From Brachybacterium alimentarium (GTDB lineage: Bacteria > Actinomycetota > Actinomycetes > Actinomycetales > Dermabacteraceae): a stretch of 64,000 nucleotides of DNA. The position numbers and the translations under genes were made by a program. This document shows positions 43,171-52,371 of the stretch, piece after piece (position 1 is the stretch's first letter; every line of letters begins with the position of its first letter). Under the pieces are notes generated by a model. It worked only from the letters and a program-made list of their open reading frames with translations. It had not been told where the DNA came from and did no database searches. The stretch covers positions 32,038 to 96,037 of the forward strand of contig NZ_NRGS01000018.1 of assembly GCF_002332425.1 (NCBI RefSeq), given 5' to 3'.

Positions 43171-44331
43171 TCAGCGGGGCACGCGCTCCCATGCCCGGCT
43201 CGCTGCGGAGCGGACCACGGCCTCGCACACCTCGGCCGCGGCGAGCCCGTCGGCCGCATTCGGGGCGAGGCGGGTGCCGTGGACGATGTCGGAGAGGAAC
43301 TCGGCGGCCTCGATGGTCTTGAGGTCGTCGAAGCTCATGGGGATGCCGGGGCCGGGCTGGAAGCGCGCGTAGTCGCCGTGCCCGGGGCCGGCCAGCACCG
43401 TGGTGTAGCCGTGCTCGGTGCCGCGGTCCTCGAGCATCACCTCGAACTCGTTCATGCGGGTGAAGGACCAGCGTGCCGAGCCCTCGGTGCCGAACAGCTC
43501 CAGGGCGTAGTCGCTGCGATGCCCGTGGGCCACCCGGGAGGACTCGAGGGTGGCGTGCGCGCCGTCGGCCAGTGATGCGAGGGCCGCGACCCAGTCCTCG
43601 TTCTGCACCGGGCCGCGCTCGCTGCCCACCTCGATGCCGCCGTGCCCCACTCCGGCGGATGTCGGGATCGGACGTTCGGGGATGAACACGTCCGAGGTCG
43701 CGGTGACCTCTTCGATGCGCTGACCGGTCACGTACTCGACCAGGTCCGCGCCGTGCGAGAGGAGGTCGCCGATCACCCCGCTGCCGGCCTTCTCCCGGTC
43801 GTAGCGCCAGGTCAGAGCGCTCTCGGGGGAGGAGGCGTAATCGGCGTTGAGCCAGCAGCGCACGTTCGTGATCCGGCCCAGGCGACCGGAGGAGACCAGC
43901 TCCCGCAGATGCTGCACGGCAGGCGCATGGCGGTAGTTGAATCCCACCGCCGTGGCCACTCCTGCGGCCGCGGCGGCGTCGTGGATCTCGCGGGACTGCC
44001 CGGCGGAGACCCCCATCGGCTTCTCGATCCAGAAGGGCTTGCCGGCCTGCGCCGCCTTGACCGCGAAGTCGCGGTGCAGGAAGTTCGGCGAGCAGATCGA
44101 GACCGCCTCGACGTCCGGGTCCGCGAGCACCTCGTCGATGCTCGCCACCGCCTTCTCGAAGCCGAACTGCTCGGTCGCGGCCTGGTGGTTCGCCTCGAGC
44201 GGGTCCGCCGCGACGACGAGCCGAGGCCGCACGCCGAGCTCGGGGAAGCGCGACGGGATCCGCTGGTAGGAGGTCGAATGGAGACGTCCCATCCAGCCGA
44301 GGCTCACGACGCCGATACCGATGTCCTGCAT
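43171..44331 (-). CDS. Gfo/Idh/MocA family oxidoreductase (inositol dehydrogenase-like)
   Basis: A 386-residue NAD(P)-dependent dehydrogenase. The Rossmann loop is SLGWMGR near residue 10, WIEKPMG is the EKP motif, and GDLLSHGADL holds the catalytic histidine region. Family members oxidise cyclitols or sugars; because it is the last gene of the iolD-iolA-iolE-iolH unit, a scyllo- or other inositol dehydrogenase is likely. AGGAG precedes the ATG. Two further family members occur in the divergent iol unit, so isomers may be handled by separate enzymes. Confidence 0.82.
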   Translation of the reverse strand: MQDIGIGVVSLGWMGRLHSTSYQRIPSRFPELGVRPRLVVAADPLEANHQAATEQFGFEKAVASIDEVLADPDVEAVSICSPNFLHRDFAVKAAQAGKPFWIEKPMGVSAGQSREIHDAAAAAGVATAVGFNYRHAPAVQHLRELVSSGRLGRITNVRCWLNADYASSPESALTWRYDREKAGSGVIGDLLSHGADLVEYVTGQRIEEVTATSDVFIPERPIPTSAGVGHGGIEVGSERGPVQNEDWVAALASLADGAHATLESSRVAHGHRSDYALELFGTEGSARWSFTRMNEFEVMLEDRGTEHGYTTVLAGPGHGDYARFQPGPGIPMSFDDLKTIEAAEFLSDIVHGTRLAPNAADGLAAAEVCEAVVRSAASRAWERVPR

Positions 44332-44476
44332 GGTGCTCTCCTGAGGTGGGGCGGCGCGAGGGCACGCCGTGTTCGTGGTGCGAGGTGCGTGGTCAGCCCC
44401 GAGAGGTCGGCCGTGGGCAACCGCCAGTCGTCAGCCGTCGGCAGTCAGCCAGCCGCCGGCCGTGGACGGCCCGTCG

Positions 44477-45346
44477 TCAGTCGCCGTCGAACTCTGCGAG
44501 CAGACGCTCGCGCATCCGCACGTTGATGGCGTCGGCCTCCTCCTCCCAGCCGAACACGCACACGGACATCGGCCCGTCGTACTCGCGCTCGCGCAGGTAG
44601 GCGAAGGCGCTGTCCCAGTCGACCTCGCCGTTGCCGATCTCGTTGTGCTGGTGGATCCGGGCGTCCACGCCGGGCGGGTTCATGATGTAGCGGTTGCCCA
44701 CGTTGGCCGTGTGGTCGAAGACGTCCGCGATGTGCAGATGCTTCAGGCGATCCCCGGCGTAGTCCATCATCTCGCGCGGGTCCCGGGCGCCGCGGCCCAG
44801 GTGATAGGCGTGCGGGAAGCAGAACTCGTAGTTCAGCCAGTCGCGGTCCACGCCCCGGATGATCTGCACGGCCTGGTCGTTCTCCTCGACGAAGTCGTAC
44901 GGGTGCGCCTCGATCGTGCACTCCAGTCCGTACTTCTCGAAGACGGGGCCCAGCTCCTCCATCGAGCGGTAGAACTGGTGCTCGCTCTGGAGCGCGCGCT
45001 GCGGGTCCCCGGAGAACTCGGTGGCGATCAGCGGCACCTCGAGGGCGTCGGCGATCTCCAGCATCCGTGTCCAGTTGCGCACCTGCGCCTGGCGCTCCTG
45101 CTCGTCCGGGCTCGCCCAGTCGAAGACCGGGTTGAACGTCCAGATCTTCACCCCGGTGTCCTTCATCGCCTGCTTGACCTCGGCGATCTGGTGACGGTCC
45201 ACCTTGGGGTAGTGATGCCACTCGTGGAAGTCCGCGCGCGGGGACAGCTCGAGATAGTTGAAGCCCAGCTCACGGGCCTTGTGCAGCTCCTCGGCGACCG
45301 AGAGGTGCGGGTGGTACATGCTCGGGTCCAGCAGGATCTTGACCAT
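44477..45346 (-). CDS. iolH: IolH-like sugar isomerase (xylose isomerase-like TIM barrel)
   Basis: A 289-residue TIM-barrel protein. The start VKILLDPSMYH, the central TEFSGDP and FYRSMEEL, and the end NPPGVDARIHQHNEIGNGEVDWDSAF match IolH of actinobacterial inositol clusters as I remember them. IolH's reaction is not firmly established; an isomerase role on an inositol intermediate is assumed. ATG 45346 has AGGAG at 5-base spacing. It lies between the IolE-like gene and the oxidoreductase. Confidence 0.75.
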   Translation of the reverse strand: MVKILLDPSMYHPHLSVAEELHKARELGFNYLELSPRADFHEWHHYPKVDRHQIAEVKQAMKDTGVKIWTFNPVFDWASPDEQERQAQVRNWTRMLEIADALEVPLIATEFSGDPQRALQSEHQFYRSMEELGPVFEKYGLECTIEAHPYDFVEENDQAVQIIRGVDRDWLNYEFCFPHAYHLGRGARDPREMMDYAGDRLKHLHIADVFDHTANVGNRYIMNPPGVDARIHQHNEIGNGEVDWDSAFAYLREREYDGPMSVCVFGWEEEADAINVRMRERLLAEFDGD

Positions 45347-45423
45347 GGTGTCTCCTGAGGGTCGGGCGGCCGACGGGACGTCGTGCGCGGTGGGACGGGG
45401 TGCGGGGTCCGGTGGACCGGGGA

Positions 45424-46401
45424 TCACCTGATCCCGAGACCGCAGTCGGCGAGGAACTCGCGGGTGGCGATCGCGTTGGGCAGCGGGAGGGCGGGATCGC
45501 AGGGGTAGAGGTCCTGCTCGCAGATCACGTAGAGCTCCTTGTCCATCGTGGCGAGCTTCGCGACCAGGTCCTTCATGTCCGGCAGGCCCTTCGGAGGGCA
45601 CACCGAGGCACCCTTGGCGACGGCCTCGCCGAAGGGCCAGTCCTTCTCGTGCGCCTCCCGCGTGAGGTCCGGGTCGAAGGCCTTGATGTGCACGTAGCCG
45701 ATGCGGTCGGGGTACTCGTCGATCATCCCGATCGGGTCGCCGCCGCCGTAGATGATGTGCCCGGTGTCCAGGCAGAAGCTCACGAGCTCGGGATCCGTCG
45801 CCTCGAAGACGCGCGCGATCTCCTCGGGGGTCTCGATGTGGCTGTCCCCGTGCGGGTGCAGCACCATCGTCAGCCCGTAGTCCTCCTTCATGATCCGGCC
45901 CAGCTCGTTGGCGTTGGTGACATACCGCTTCCACGCATCGCCGGTCAGCTGCCGATCGTCGGTGAACTCCCAGGTCTTCTCGTCGCGGTACATCGGGGGC
46001 AGGTGCACCATGTACTCCGCGCCCACGGCTGCATGGGTCTCGGCGATCGCCCGGAAGGTCCGCTCGGTCTCCGGCCAGGCCTCCTCCTTGTGCAGGATGC
46101 CCCAGCCGGTGCCGGCGACCACCTGGAAGCCGTGCTCGTCCATCACGGACTGCAGCTCGCGGGCATTCTTGGGGAAGTAGCCCCAGGGCCCCGTCTCCAT
46201 CACGGAGAAGCCGGCCTGCGCCATCTCGCCGAGCGCGGTGCGCCACGGGATCTGCTTCTCGTCCTCGGGGAACCACACGCCCCACTGATCAGGGCAGACA
46301 CCTATGGTGAGCTTGTCGAACGGTGGCTCGGGGTTGCGGGAACGGTCGATGTGGGGGCCTGCCTGCGGGTCGACGCTGCGGTCGGGGTCGATGGTGGTCA
46401 A
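45424..46401 (-). CDS. iolE: IolE-like inosose dehydratase / sugar isomerase
   Basis: A 325-residue TIM-barrel protein of the IolE class. VCPDQWGVWFPEDEKQIPW near the N-terminus mirrors the PDSWGVWFP motif of IolE, and DTGHIIYGGGDPI and YVHIKAF carry metal ligands. IolE converts scyllo-inosose to 3,5/4-trihydroxycyclohexane-1,2-dione. A TTG start at 46401 is supported by AAGGAG at 7-base spacing; the first 30 residues are a charged non-conserved extension. It is the only good IolE candidate in the window, though another isomerase function is possible. Confidence 0.72.
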   Translation of the reverse strand: MTTIDPDRSVDPQAGPHIDRSRNPEPPFDKLTIGVCPDQWGVWFPEDEKQIPWRTALGEMAQAGFSVMETGPWGYFPKNARELQSVMDEHGFQVVAGTGWGILHKEEAWPETERTFRAIAETHAAVGAEYMVHLPPMYRDEKTWEFTDDRQLTGDAWKRYVTNANELGRIMKEDYGLTMVLHPHGDSHIETPEEIARVFEATDPELVSFCLDTGHIIYGGGDPIGMIDEYPDRIGYVHIKAFDPDLTREAHEKDWPFGEAVAKGASVCPPKGLPDMKDLVAKLATMDKELYVICEQDLYPCDPALPLPNAIATREFLADCGLGIR

Positions 46402-46546
46402 GACACTGCTCCTTCGAAGGTCGGACGGGGGCTGCCCGGATCCGCGTACGGTGCGGGCCGGCGAGCGTGCGGGCCGGCGACGGGGTCCGGGGTGCCCGGT
46501 GAGCCTGATGAGGGGTCGTGCGGGCCAGCGGGAGTGGCAAGTGTGA

Positions 46547-46603
46547 CAAGTGTGAGCTGTGGACCGATGTGAGGGGTCCGCATCGGTCCACAGCTCACAT
46601 TTG
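46547..46603. terminator. Long hairpin H1 (family member 1)
   Basis: A 23-bp stem with one G-T mismatch (arms 46547-46569 and 46581-46603) encloses an 11-base loop. The outer ends are CAAGTGTG and CACATTTG; the core is GGACCGATG and CATCGGTCC. After the 3' arm the sequence continues CCGCCGG. Ends and flank are shared with hairpin H2 at 60707-60769. It lies downstream of iolA on the minus strand. Confidence 0.7.
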
Positions 46604-46736
46604 CCGCCGGGCTCGGCCTGATGTGCGGCGGCCGAGCCCCGGGTCGGGCTGCAGGGGTGGCGCTCGGCCCGCCACACCTGGCTCGACACCCGGCCCGCCA
46701 CACGGCCCGCCACCCGGCCCGCCGAACCTGGCTCGG

Positions 46737-46805
46737 CGCTCGGCCCGCTACACCTGGCTCGGCGCTCGGCCCGCCATACCTGGCCCGGCGCTCGGCCCGC
46801 CACAG
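46737..46805. repeat. 26-bp tandem repeat
   Basis: Units starting CGCTCGGCCCGC begin at 46737, 46763 and 46789 (last partial). The second differs from the first at three or so positions. Degenerate copies extend upstream to about 46660. Confidence 0.7.
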
Positions 46806-46838
46806 CAGGGCTGACCATGCACCGGCGCAGGTGGACGG

Positions 46839-48335
46839 TCAGTCGTGGGTGGGGAAGCTCATCGAGCTCTCGACGGTCTCGTTCTGGGAGGGCCAGCGAG
46901 TGGTGACGGCCTTCTGCTTCGTGTAGAAGCTGAGGCCCTCGGGGCCGTGGGCGTGGTGCTCGCCGAACAGCGAGTCCTTCCACCCGCCGAAGGAGTAGTA
47001 GCCCACCGGGGTCGGGATCGGCACGTTGATGCCGATCATGCCCACCTGGACCTCCTCCTGGTAGCGGCGCGCGTAGTGACCGGAGTCCGTGAAGATCGCG
47101 GTGCCGTTGCCGAAGGGGGAGGAGTTCACGAGCTCCAGGGCGTCGTCGAAGTTGTCGACCTGCATGACCACGAGCAGCGGACCGAACACCTCGTCGGTGT
47201 AGGTGGCGTGGCTGCGGTCCAGATCGGTGATGACCGTCGGCCCCACGAAGTTGCCGTTCTCGTAGCCCTCGACCACCAGGCCGCGGCCGTCGACGACCAC
47301 ACGGCCGCCGGCCTTCTCGGCCTCGTCGGTCATCCGGATGACCCGCTCACGCGCCTCGGCGGTGATGACCGGCGGCATGTCGGTCTTCTCGTCGTCGCCG
47401 GGGCCGACCACGAGCTTCTCGGCCTCGGCCGTGATCGCGGCGAGGAACTCGTCGTGGATGTCGCCCACGGTCACGGCGACCGGGACGGCCATGCAGCGCT
47501 CGCCGGCGGAGCCGAACGCGCCGGAGGCGACCTGCGAGGCGGCGAACTCGATGTTCGCGTCGGGCATCACCACGGCGTGGTTGTTGGCGCCGCCGAGGGC
47601 CTGGACCCGCTTGCCGGCGGCCGACGCGGTGGCGTGGACGTGCTTGGCGATCGGGGTGGAGCCCACGAAGGAGACCGCGGAGACGTCGTCGTGGGTGCAC
47701 AGGGCGTCGACGGTGTCCTTGCCGCCGTGGATGACCTGGAAGACGCCGTCGGGCAGGCCGGCCTCCTGGTAAAGGCGGGCGACGATGTTCGAGGCGGAGG
47801 GATCGCGCTCGGAGGGCTTGAGAAGGAAGGCGTTGCCGGTGGCGAGGGCGACCGGGTGCATCCAGAACGGGACCATGGCCGGGAAGTTGAACGGGGTGAT
47901 GCCCGTGACGACGCCGAGCGGCTGGCGCATGGTGTGCGCGTCCACTCCGGTCGAGACGTTCTCGGAGAAGCCGCCCTTGAGGTCCTGCGTGATCGAGGTG
48001 GCGAACTCGAGGGTCTCCAGGCCACGGGCGATCTCGCCCTTCGCGTCGCCCACGGTCTTGCCGTGCTCCTGCGAGATGACCTCGGCGATCTCGTCGGTCG
48101 CATCGATCACCAGCTGGCGCATGCGGTAGAAGACCTGGGTGCGCTTGGCGAGCGACACCTGGGCCCACTCGCGCTGCGCGGCGACGGCCACCTCGACGGC
48201 GCGGTCGACGGTGGCGGCATCGCCCAGGTGGAGGGTGCGGATCTCCTCGCCGGTGGCGGGGTTCAGGATCGGCTGGGTGGAGCCGGTGCCGGCTTCTTCG
48301 CGGCCGTTGATCCAGTGCTTGACGTCATGTCCCAT
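46839..48335 (-). CDS. iolA: CoA-acylating methylmalonate-semialdehyde dehydrogenase (IolA/MmsA)
   Basis: A 498-residue aldehyde dehydrogenase. The active-site cysteine is C281 in GSAGERCMAV, and ITPFNFPAMVPFWMHPVALATGN and VFGPLLVVMQVD are MMSDH signatures. The general-base glutamate of ordinary aldehyde dehydrogenases is replaced by Asn in GGANNHAVV, as expected for CoA-dependent enzymes. In inositol catabolism it makes acetyl-CoA and CO2 from malonate semialdehyde. GAGGAG precedes the ATG. It follows iolD by 48 bases on the same strand. Confidence 0.92.
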   Translation of the reverse strand: MGHDVKHWINGREEAGTGSTQPILNPATGEEIRTLHLGDAATVDRAVEVAVAAQREWAQVSLAKRTQVFYRMRQLVIDATDEIAEVISQEHGKTVGDAKGEIARGLETLEFATSITQDLKGGFSENVSTGVDAHTMRQPLGVVTGITPFNFPAMVPFWMHPVALATGNAFLLKPSERDPSASNIVARLYQEAGLPDGVFQVIHGGKDTVDALCTHDDVSAVSFVGSTPIAKHVHATASAAGKRVQALGGANNHAVVMPDANIEFAASQVASGAFGSAGERCMAVPVAVTVGDIHDEFLAAITAEAEKLVVGPGDDEKTDMPPVITAEARERVIRMTDEAEKAGGRVVVDGRGLVVEGYENGNFVGPTVITDLDRSHATYTDEVFGPLLVVMQVDNFDDALELVNSSPFGNGTAIFTDSGHYARRYQEEVQVGMIGINVPIPTPVGYYSFGGWKDSLFGEHHAHGPEGLSFYTKQKAVTTRWPSQNETVESSMSFPTHD

Positions 48336-48383
48336 GGGGATTCTCCTCGATAGTCGGGTGGTCTGGGGGTGAGCGGCGGGTGC

Positions 48384-50294
48384 TCAGAGGTAGTGGCGCT
48401 GCGGGGCCTGCTCCGCCTCGTACTGCGCGAAGGCCTGCTGGGTGGACTCGAGGCGGGAGACCTGCGAGACGGGCACGTCCCACCAGCCGTTGCCGGGAGG
48501 GTTCGGCCCGTACAGGTCCGTGTTCACCACGATCGCGGTGGCCTCGGTGGACGCCTCGGCGCGGCGGTAGGCCTCGCGGAAGTCGGCGGCGCTCGAGACC
48601 TCCTGCACCTCGAGGCCGTAGGAGCGGATGTTCGCCGGGATGTCGAAGGGCAGCTTGTCGCCGTCCAGCATCCCGGTCTGCTCGTCGCGCATCCGGTACT
48701 TGGTGCCGAAGCGCTGGGAGCCGTGGGACTCCGAGAGGGAGCCGATCGAGGACCAGCCATGGTTCTGCAGGATCACCAGGATGACCTTCATGCGCTCGGC
48801 GACGATCGTGGCGATCTCCTGCGGCGCCATCTGGAAGGTGCCGTCGCCGATGATCGCGACCACCTCCGAGTCCGGCGCGGCCATCTTCACGCCGAGCGAG
48901 GCCGGCAGCTCGTAGCCCATGCAGGAGTAGCCGTACTCCAGGTGGTACTGGATCGGGGAGCGGGCCTTCCACAGCGCCTGCAGGTCGCCGGGCATGGAGC
49001 CCGCGGCGTTGATGACGATGTCCTCGTCGCCCATCAGCTCGTTCAGGGCCCCGAAGATCTCGGTCTGCGCGGGCAGCTCCTGGTCGTGGGGCTGGAAGCA
49101 GGGCTCGACGAGCTCCTTCCACTCGGCCCGCTTCTTCTGTGCGAGGGCGCTGTGCCCGGCCGGCGCGCGGTACTCGCCGAGGGCCTCGCGCAGGGCGTCC
49201 AGGCCGGTGCGAGCATCGGCGACGACCATGGTCGCGGAGTGCTTGGCCGCGTCGAACGCCTTGATGTTGAGGTTCACGAAACGCGCGTCCGGGTTGCGGA
49301 AGGCGGTGTGGGAGGCGGTGGTGAAGTCGGTGTAGCGGGTGCCCACGCCGATGATCACGTCGGCCTCGGCGGCGAGATCGTTCGCCGCGTTGTTGCCGGT
49401 GGAGCCGACGCCGCCGATGCAAAGCGGGTGGTCGGCGCTGAGCGCGCCCTTGCCGGCCTGGGTGTCGAGCACCGGGATCCCGGTGGCGTCCGCGAAGGCG
49501 GCGAGCTCCGCGCTGGCCTCGGAGTAGATGGCGCCGCCGCCGGCGATGAGCACGGGCCGACGGGCCGAGCGGATCACGGCGACCGCACGCTCGAGAGCGG
49601 CAGGCTCTGGCACCGGACGGCCGACGTGCCAGGTGCGCTCGCGGAAGAACTCCAGCGGCCAGTCGAAGGCCTCGGCCTGCACGTCCTGGGGGAGGGACAG
49701 GGTGACCGCCCCGGTCTCGGCGGGATCGGTGAGCACACGCATGGCCTGCAGTGCGGCGGGGATGAGCTGCTCGGGCCGGGAGATGCGATCGAAGTAGCGC
49801 GAGACGGGGCGGAAGGCGTCGTTGACGGAGACGTCCCCGCCGGTCTCGTCCTCGAGCTGCTGGAGCACGGGGTCCACGGTGCGGGTCGCGAAGATGTCGC
49901 TGGGCAGCAGCAGGACCGGGATGCGGTCCACGGTCGCGAGGGCGGCGCCGGTGATCATGTTCGTGGACCCCGGGCCGATGGAGGCCGCGCAGGCCAGGGC
50001 CTGCAGACGGTTCTTCGTCCGTGCATAGGCGACGGCCGAGTGCACCATGTTCTGCTCGTTGCGCGCCTGGTAGTACGGCAGCGGGTTCTCGCCCTCGCCG
50101 GGATCGGTCGCGTTCTGCAGCAGGGCCTGGCCCACACCGGCCACGTTCCCGTGGCCGAAGATCCCGAAGGCGCCGGGGATCGTTCGCTCACGCACTCCGT
50201 CGCGCTCGGTGAACTGGGCGGCGAGGAATCGGACGAGGGCTTGGGCGACGGTGAGCCGGACGGTGCCGGCGGGGGTCGTCGGGGGGACGCTCAT
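48384..50294 (-). CDS. iolD: 3D-(3,5/4)-trihydroxycyclohexane-1,2-dione acylhydrolase (IolD)
   Basis: A 636-residue thiamine-diphosphate enzyme. The N-terminal domain holds FGIFGHGNVAG and the activating glutamate region, and the C-terminal one the ThDP/Mg motif GDGTFQMAPQEIATIVAERM ending near NHGW. It hydrolytically opens the cyclohexanedione ring to 5-deoxy-D-glucuronate. It is the first gene of the minus-strand iol unit and is divergent from iolT, with an operator-like palindrome between them. Confidence 0.93.
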   Translation of the reverse strand: MSVPPTTPAGTVRLTVAQALVRFLAAQFTERDGVRERTIPGAFGIFGHGNVAGVGQALLQNATDPGEGENPLPYYQARNEQNMVHSAVAYARTKNRLQALACAASIGPGSTNMITGAALATVDRIPVLLLPSDIFATRTVDPVLQQLEDETGGDVSVNDAFRPVSRYFDRISRPEQLIPAALQAMRVLTDPAETGAVTLSLPQDVQAEAFDWPLEFFRERTWHVGRPVPEPAALERAVAVIRSARRPVLIAGGGAIYSEASAELAAFADATGIPVLDTQAGKGALSADHPLCIGGVGSTGNNAANDLAAEADVIIGVGTRYTDFTTASHTAFRNPDARFVNLNIKAFDAAKHSATMVVADARTGLDALREALGEYRAPAGHSALAQKKRAEWKELVEPCFQPHDQELPAQTEIFGALNELMGDEDIVINAAGSMPGDLQALWKARSPIQYHLEYGYSCMGYELPASLGVKMAAPDSEVVAIIGDGTFQMAPQEIATIVAERMKVILVILQNHGWSSIGSLSESHGSQRFGTKYRMRDEQTGMLDGDKLPFDIPANIRSYGLEVQEVSSAADFREAYRRAEASTEATAIVVNTDLYGPNPPGNGWWDVPVSQVSRLESTQQAFAQYEAEQAPQRHYL

Positions 50295-50705
50295 GCTGCC
50301 TCCATGGTGCGGACTCCGCCGCGAGGGCGGGCCCTGGGTGACACCATCTGTCGCAGGGACTCGACGGTGAGTTCAGATGTGCCCAGCATGCCGAGCGATC
50401 ACCACCCTTGTCAAGAGTTTGTTAGGACAAGACGGCGCTGGTGGTGGCGCGATCGCTCCGTCCGAACCCGCGAATCCGCACGACGTCCGGGTTCCGTCGG
50501 GTGTGACCTGTGTGCTAACTTGCGTCCAAGTCAGTGACCTCAACTCACTTCGACCGGACATGAATCGCCGTGATGGTGGCTCCTGGAAGACAAGGGCGTC
50601 ATCCCCAGGTGCGTTCGTGTCCGGATCCCGACTCCCACCGGTCCCGGACCGGCCCCGGCGCAGGGCAGCGACCCTCGCGCCGGCCTCAGGTTCCAAGGAG
50701 GGAAC
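50295..50705. promoter_or_regulatory. Divergent iolD-iolT control region (411 bp)
   Basis: For iolD, TTGACA (50414-50409) and CATGCT (50390-50385) on the minus strand are spaced 18 bases. TTTGTTAGGACAA (50418-50430), just upstream, resembles the perfect palindrome before iolC. An overlapping wider pair CTTGTC (50408-50413) / GACAAG (50426-50431) is present. For iolT, TAACTT (50516-50521) is a -10 candidate overlapping the inverted repeat ACTTG-CGTC-CAAGT (50518-50531). The GntR-type regulator at 59742 is the likely binder. Confidence 0.6.
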
Positions 50706-52316
50706 ATGAGCCAGTCGCATCACGCGGAACGGACTCGGATCTCCGAGCTCGTCCGCACCACGCCCGCCGCCGGACCGAAACGGTCCATCGGCCTGCTGGC
50801 GGTCGTCGCCTGCCTGGGCGGCTTCCTCTTCGGCTACGACACCGGGGTCATCTCCGGCGCTCTGCCCTATATGTACATGCCCAAGGAGGCCGGCGGCCTC
50901 GCCCTGACCTCTCTCGAGGAGGGGCTCGTCGGCGGATTCCTGCTCGGCGGCTGCGCCGTCGGCGCGATCATCGGCGGGCGGCTCTCGGACCGCTACGGAC
51001 GCCGGCACAACATCATCATCCTCGCCCTCGTGTTCTTCGTCGGCGCGGTGGCCTGCGCACTCTCCCCGAGCCTCTGGGTCCTGTACCCCGCGCGCTTCGT
51101 GCTCGGCCTCGCCGTGGGCGGCGCCTCGACCACGGTGCCCGTCTACCTCTCCGAGACCGCTCCCAAGGAGCAGCGCGGCATGCTGGTCGCCGTCGACCAG
51201 CTGATGATCGTCACCGGCCAATTCGTCGCCTTCGGGATGAACGCCCTCATCGCCTCGCTCCAGGGAGGCCCCGAAGCCGTCGTCGCCGGGGACCCGTCGG
51301 GTACCTTCGAGGCGGGCGAGACCGCCTCGTGGAGCCTGCTGGCCGGGATCGGCGGACTCACCGTCTCCGAGGGCAACGGCCACGCCTGGCGCTTCATGCT
51401 GCTGCTCTGCTCGATCCCCGCGATCGCCCTGTGGTTGGGCATCCGCATGATGCCCGAGTCGGCCCGCTGGCACGTGGGCCGCGGCGAGCTGGTCCAGGCG
51501 ATCGCGAACCTCAAGCGGGTGCGCGTGGAGGGCAAGCACGACATCACCGTCGAGGTCGCCGAGATGGAGGCGAACCGTCGGGCGGAGGAGAAGCGCACGA
51601 AGCTCACCCTGCGAGCCGGCCTGAAGGTCCCCTGGCTGCGTTCGATCATCATCTTCGGCGGCATCTTCGCGATCCTCCAACAGCTCACCGGTGTGAACAC
51701 GATGATGTACTACGCCCCGAAGGTGCTGATGGCGGCGGGTTTCGATGCCCAGGCCTCGATCATCCTCAATGTCTTCACCGGGCTCGCCTCGGTGATCGGC
51801 TCGGCCGCCGGCCTGCTCGCCCTGCGGCGCTTCGGCAGGCGCCAGGTGCTGCTCGTGGGCCAGACCATCCTGACCCTCTCGCTGATCGCGATGACCGCGA
51901 TCTTCCTGCTGGGCATCAATCCGTACATCTCGGCCGACGGGGCCGTCTCTCCGGACATCCCGCAGTTCGTGCCCTATCTCGTGGTCGTCGTGATCGTGCT
52001 GTTCATGCTCGGCATGCAGTCCGGCCCCGGTCCCGTCATGTGGGTGATGCTCTCGGAGATCTTCCCCAACGCCATCCGCGGCGCGGCCAACGGCTTCGCG
52101 GTGATGATCCTGTGGATCGCGAACCTCGCGGTCACCGTGACCTTCCCCGTGATGATGGACGGGATCGGCCCGGTGGCGACCTACGCGATCTTCGCGGGGA
52201 TCAACATCTTCGCCGTGATCTGGTATTTCCTGCGCATCCCCGAGACCAAGAAGTTCTCGCTCGAACGGATCGAGTGGGAGTTCCGCGAGGCCGGCGGCGT
52301 GATCCGCCTGCGGTGA
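50706..52316 (+). CDS. iolT: MFS sugar/inositol transporter (IolT-like)
   Basis: A 536-residue sugar porter with twelve predicted helices. GYDTGVISGALPYM, GRLSDRYGRR, PVYLSETAPKEQRG, QQLTGVNTMMYYAPKVL and PETKKFSLE are the complete sugar-porter signature set. It takes up myo-inositol, probably by proton symport. AAGGAGG precedes the ATG at good spacing. A loop of about 40 residues between helices (GGPEAVVAGDPSGTFEAGE) is longer than usual. It begins the plus-strand iol unit. Confidence 0.88.
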   Translation: MSQSHHAERTRISELVRTTPAAGPKRSIGLLAVVACLGGFLFGYDTGVISGALPYMYMPKEAGGLALTSLEEGLVGGFLLGGCAVGAIIGGRLSDRYGRRHNIIILALVFFVGAVACALSPSLWVLYPARFVLGLAVGGASTTVPVYLSETAPKEQRGMLVAVDQLMIVTGQFVAFGMNALIASLQGGPEAVVAGDPSGTFEAGETASWSLLAGIGGLTVSEGNGHAWRFMLLLCSIPAIALWLGIRMMPESARWHVGRGELVQAIANLKRVRVEGKHDITVEVAEMEANRRAEEKRTKLTLRAGLKVPWLRSIIIFGGIFAILQQLTGVNTMMYYAPKVLMAAGFDAQASIILNVFTGLASVIGSAAGLLALRRFGRRQVLLVGQTILTLSLIAMTAIFLLGINPYISADGAVSPDIPQFVPYLVVVVIVLFMLGMQSGPGPVMWVMLSEIFPNAIRGAANGFAVMILWIANLAVTVTFPVMMDGIGPVATYAIFAGINIFAVIWYFLRIPETKKFSLERIEWEFREAGGVIRLR

Positions 52317-52371
52317 CCGCCTCGACCCTTCCCTGACGGCTACCCCCGCATCACCCCCGAAAGGACCTGAC

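Larger units (their letters stand above)
46402..46838. other. 437-bp gap between iolE and iolA, repeat-rich
   Basis: No gene. It contains the long hairpin H1 (46547-46603) and a 26-bp tandem array (46737-46805 with degenerate copies back to about 46660). A gap this large is odd within an operon, so iolE may have its own promoter, or H1 may attenuate the transcript from iolD-iolA. Confidence 0.55.

Noticed and set aside
39771..43259. A 1162-codon antisense frame over the alpha-mannosidase, beginning with repeats such as CGYADGHLYSCGYADGHLYG
   Set aside because: The Cys/Gly/Tyr repeat comes from translating the 30-bp and hexamer DNA arrays; the rest is a shadow of GH38. No ribosome-binding site or family was found.
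44477..46285. A single 602-residue protein joining iolE antisense-frame sequence to IolH
   Set aside because: Only the last 289 residues are protein-like; the start at 45346 has a ribosome-binding site and agrees with IolH length.
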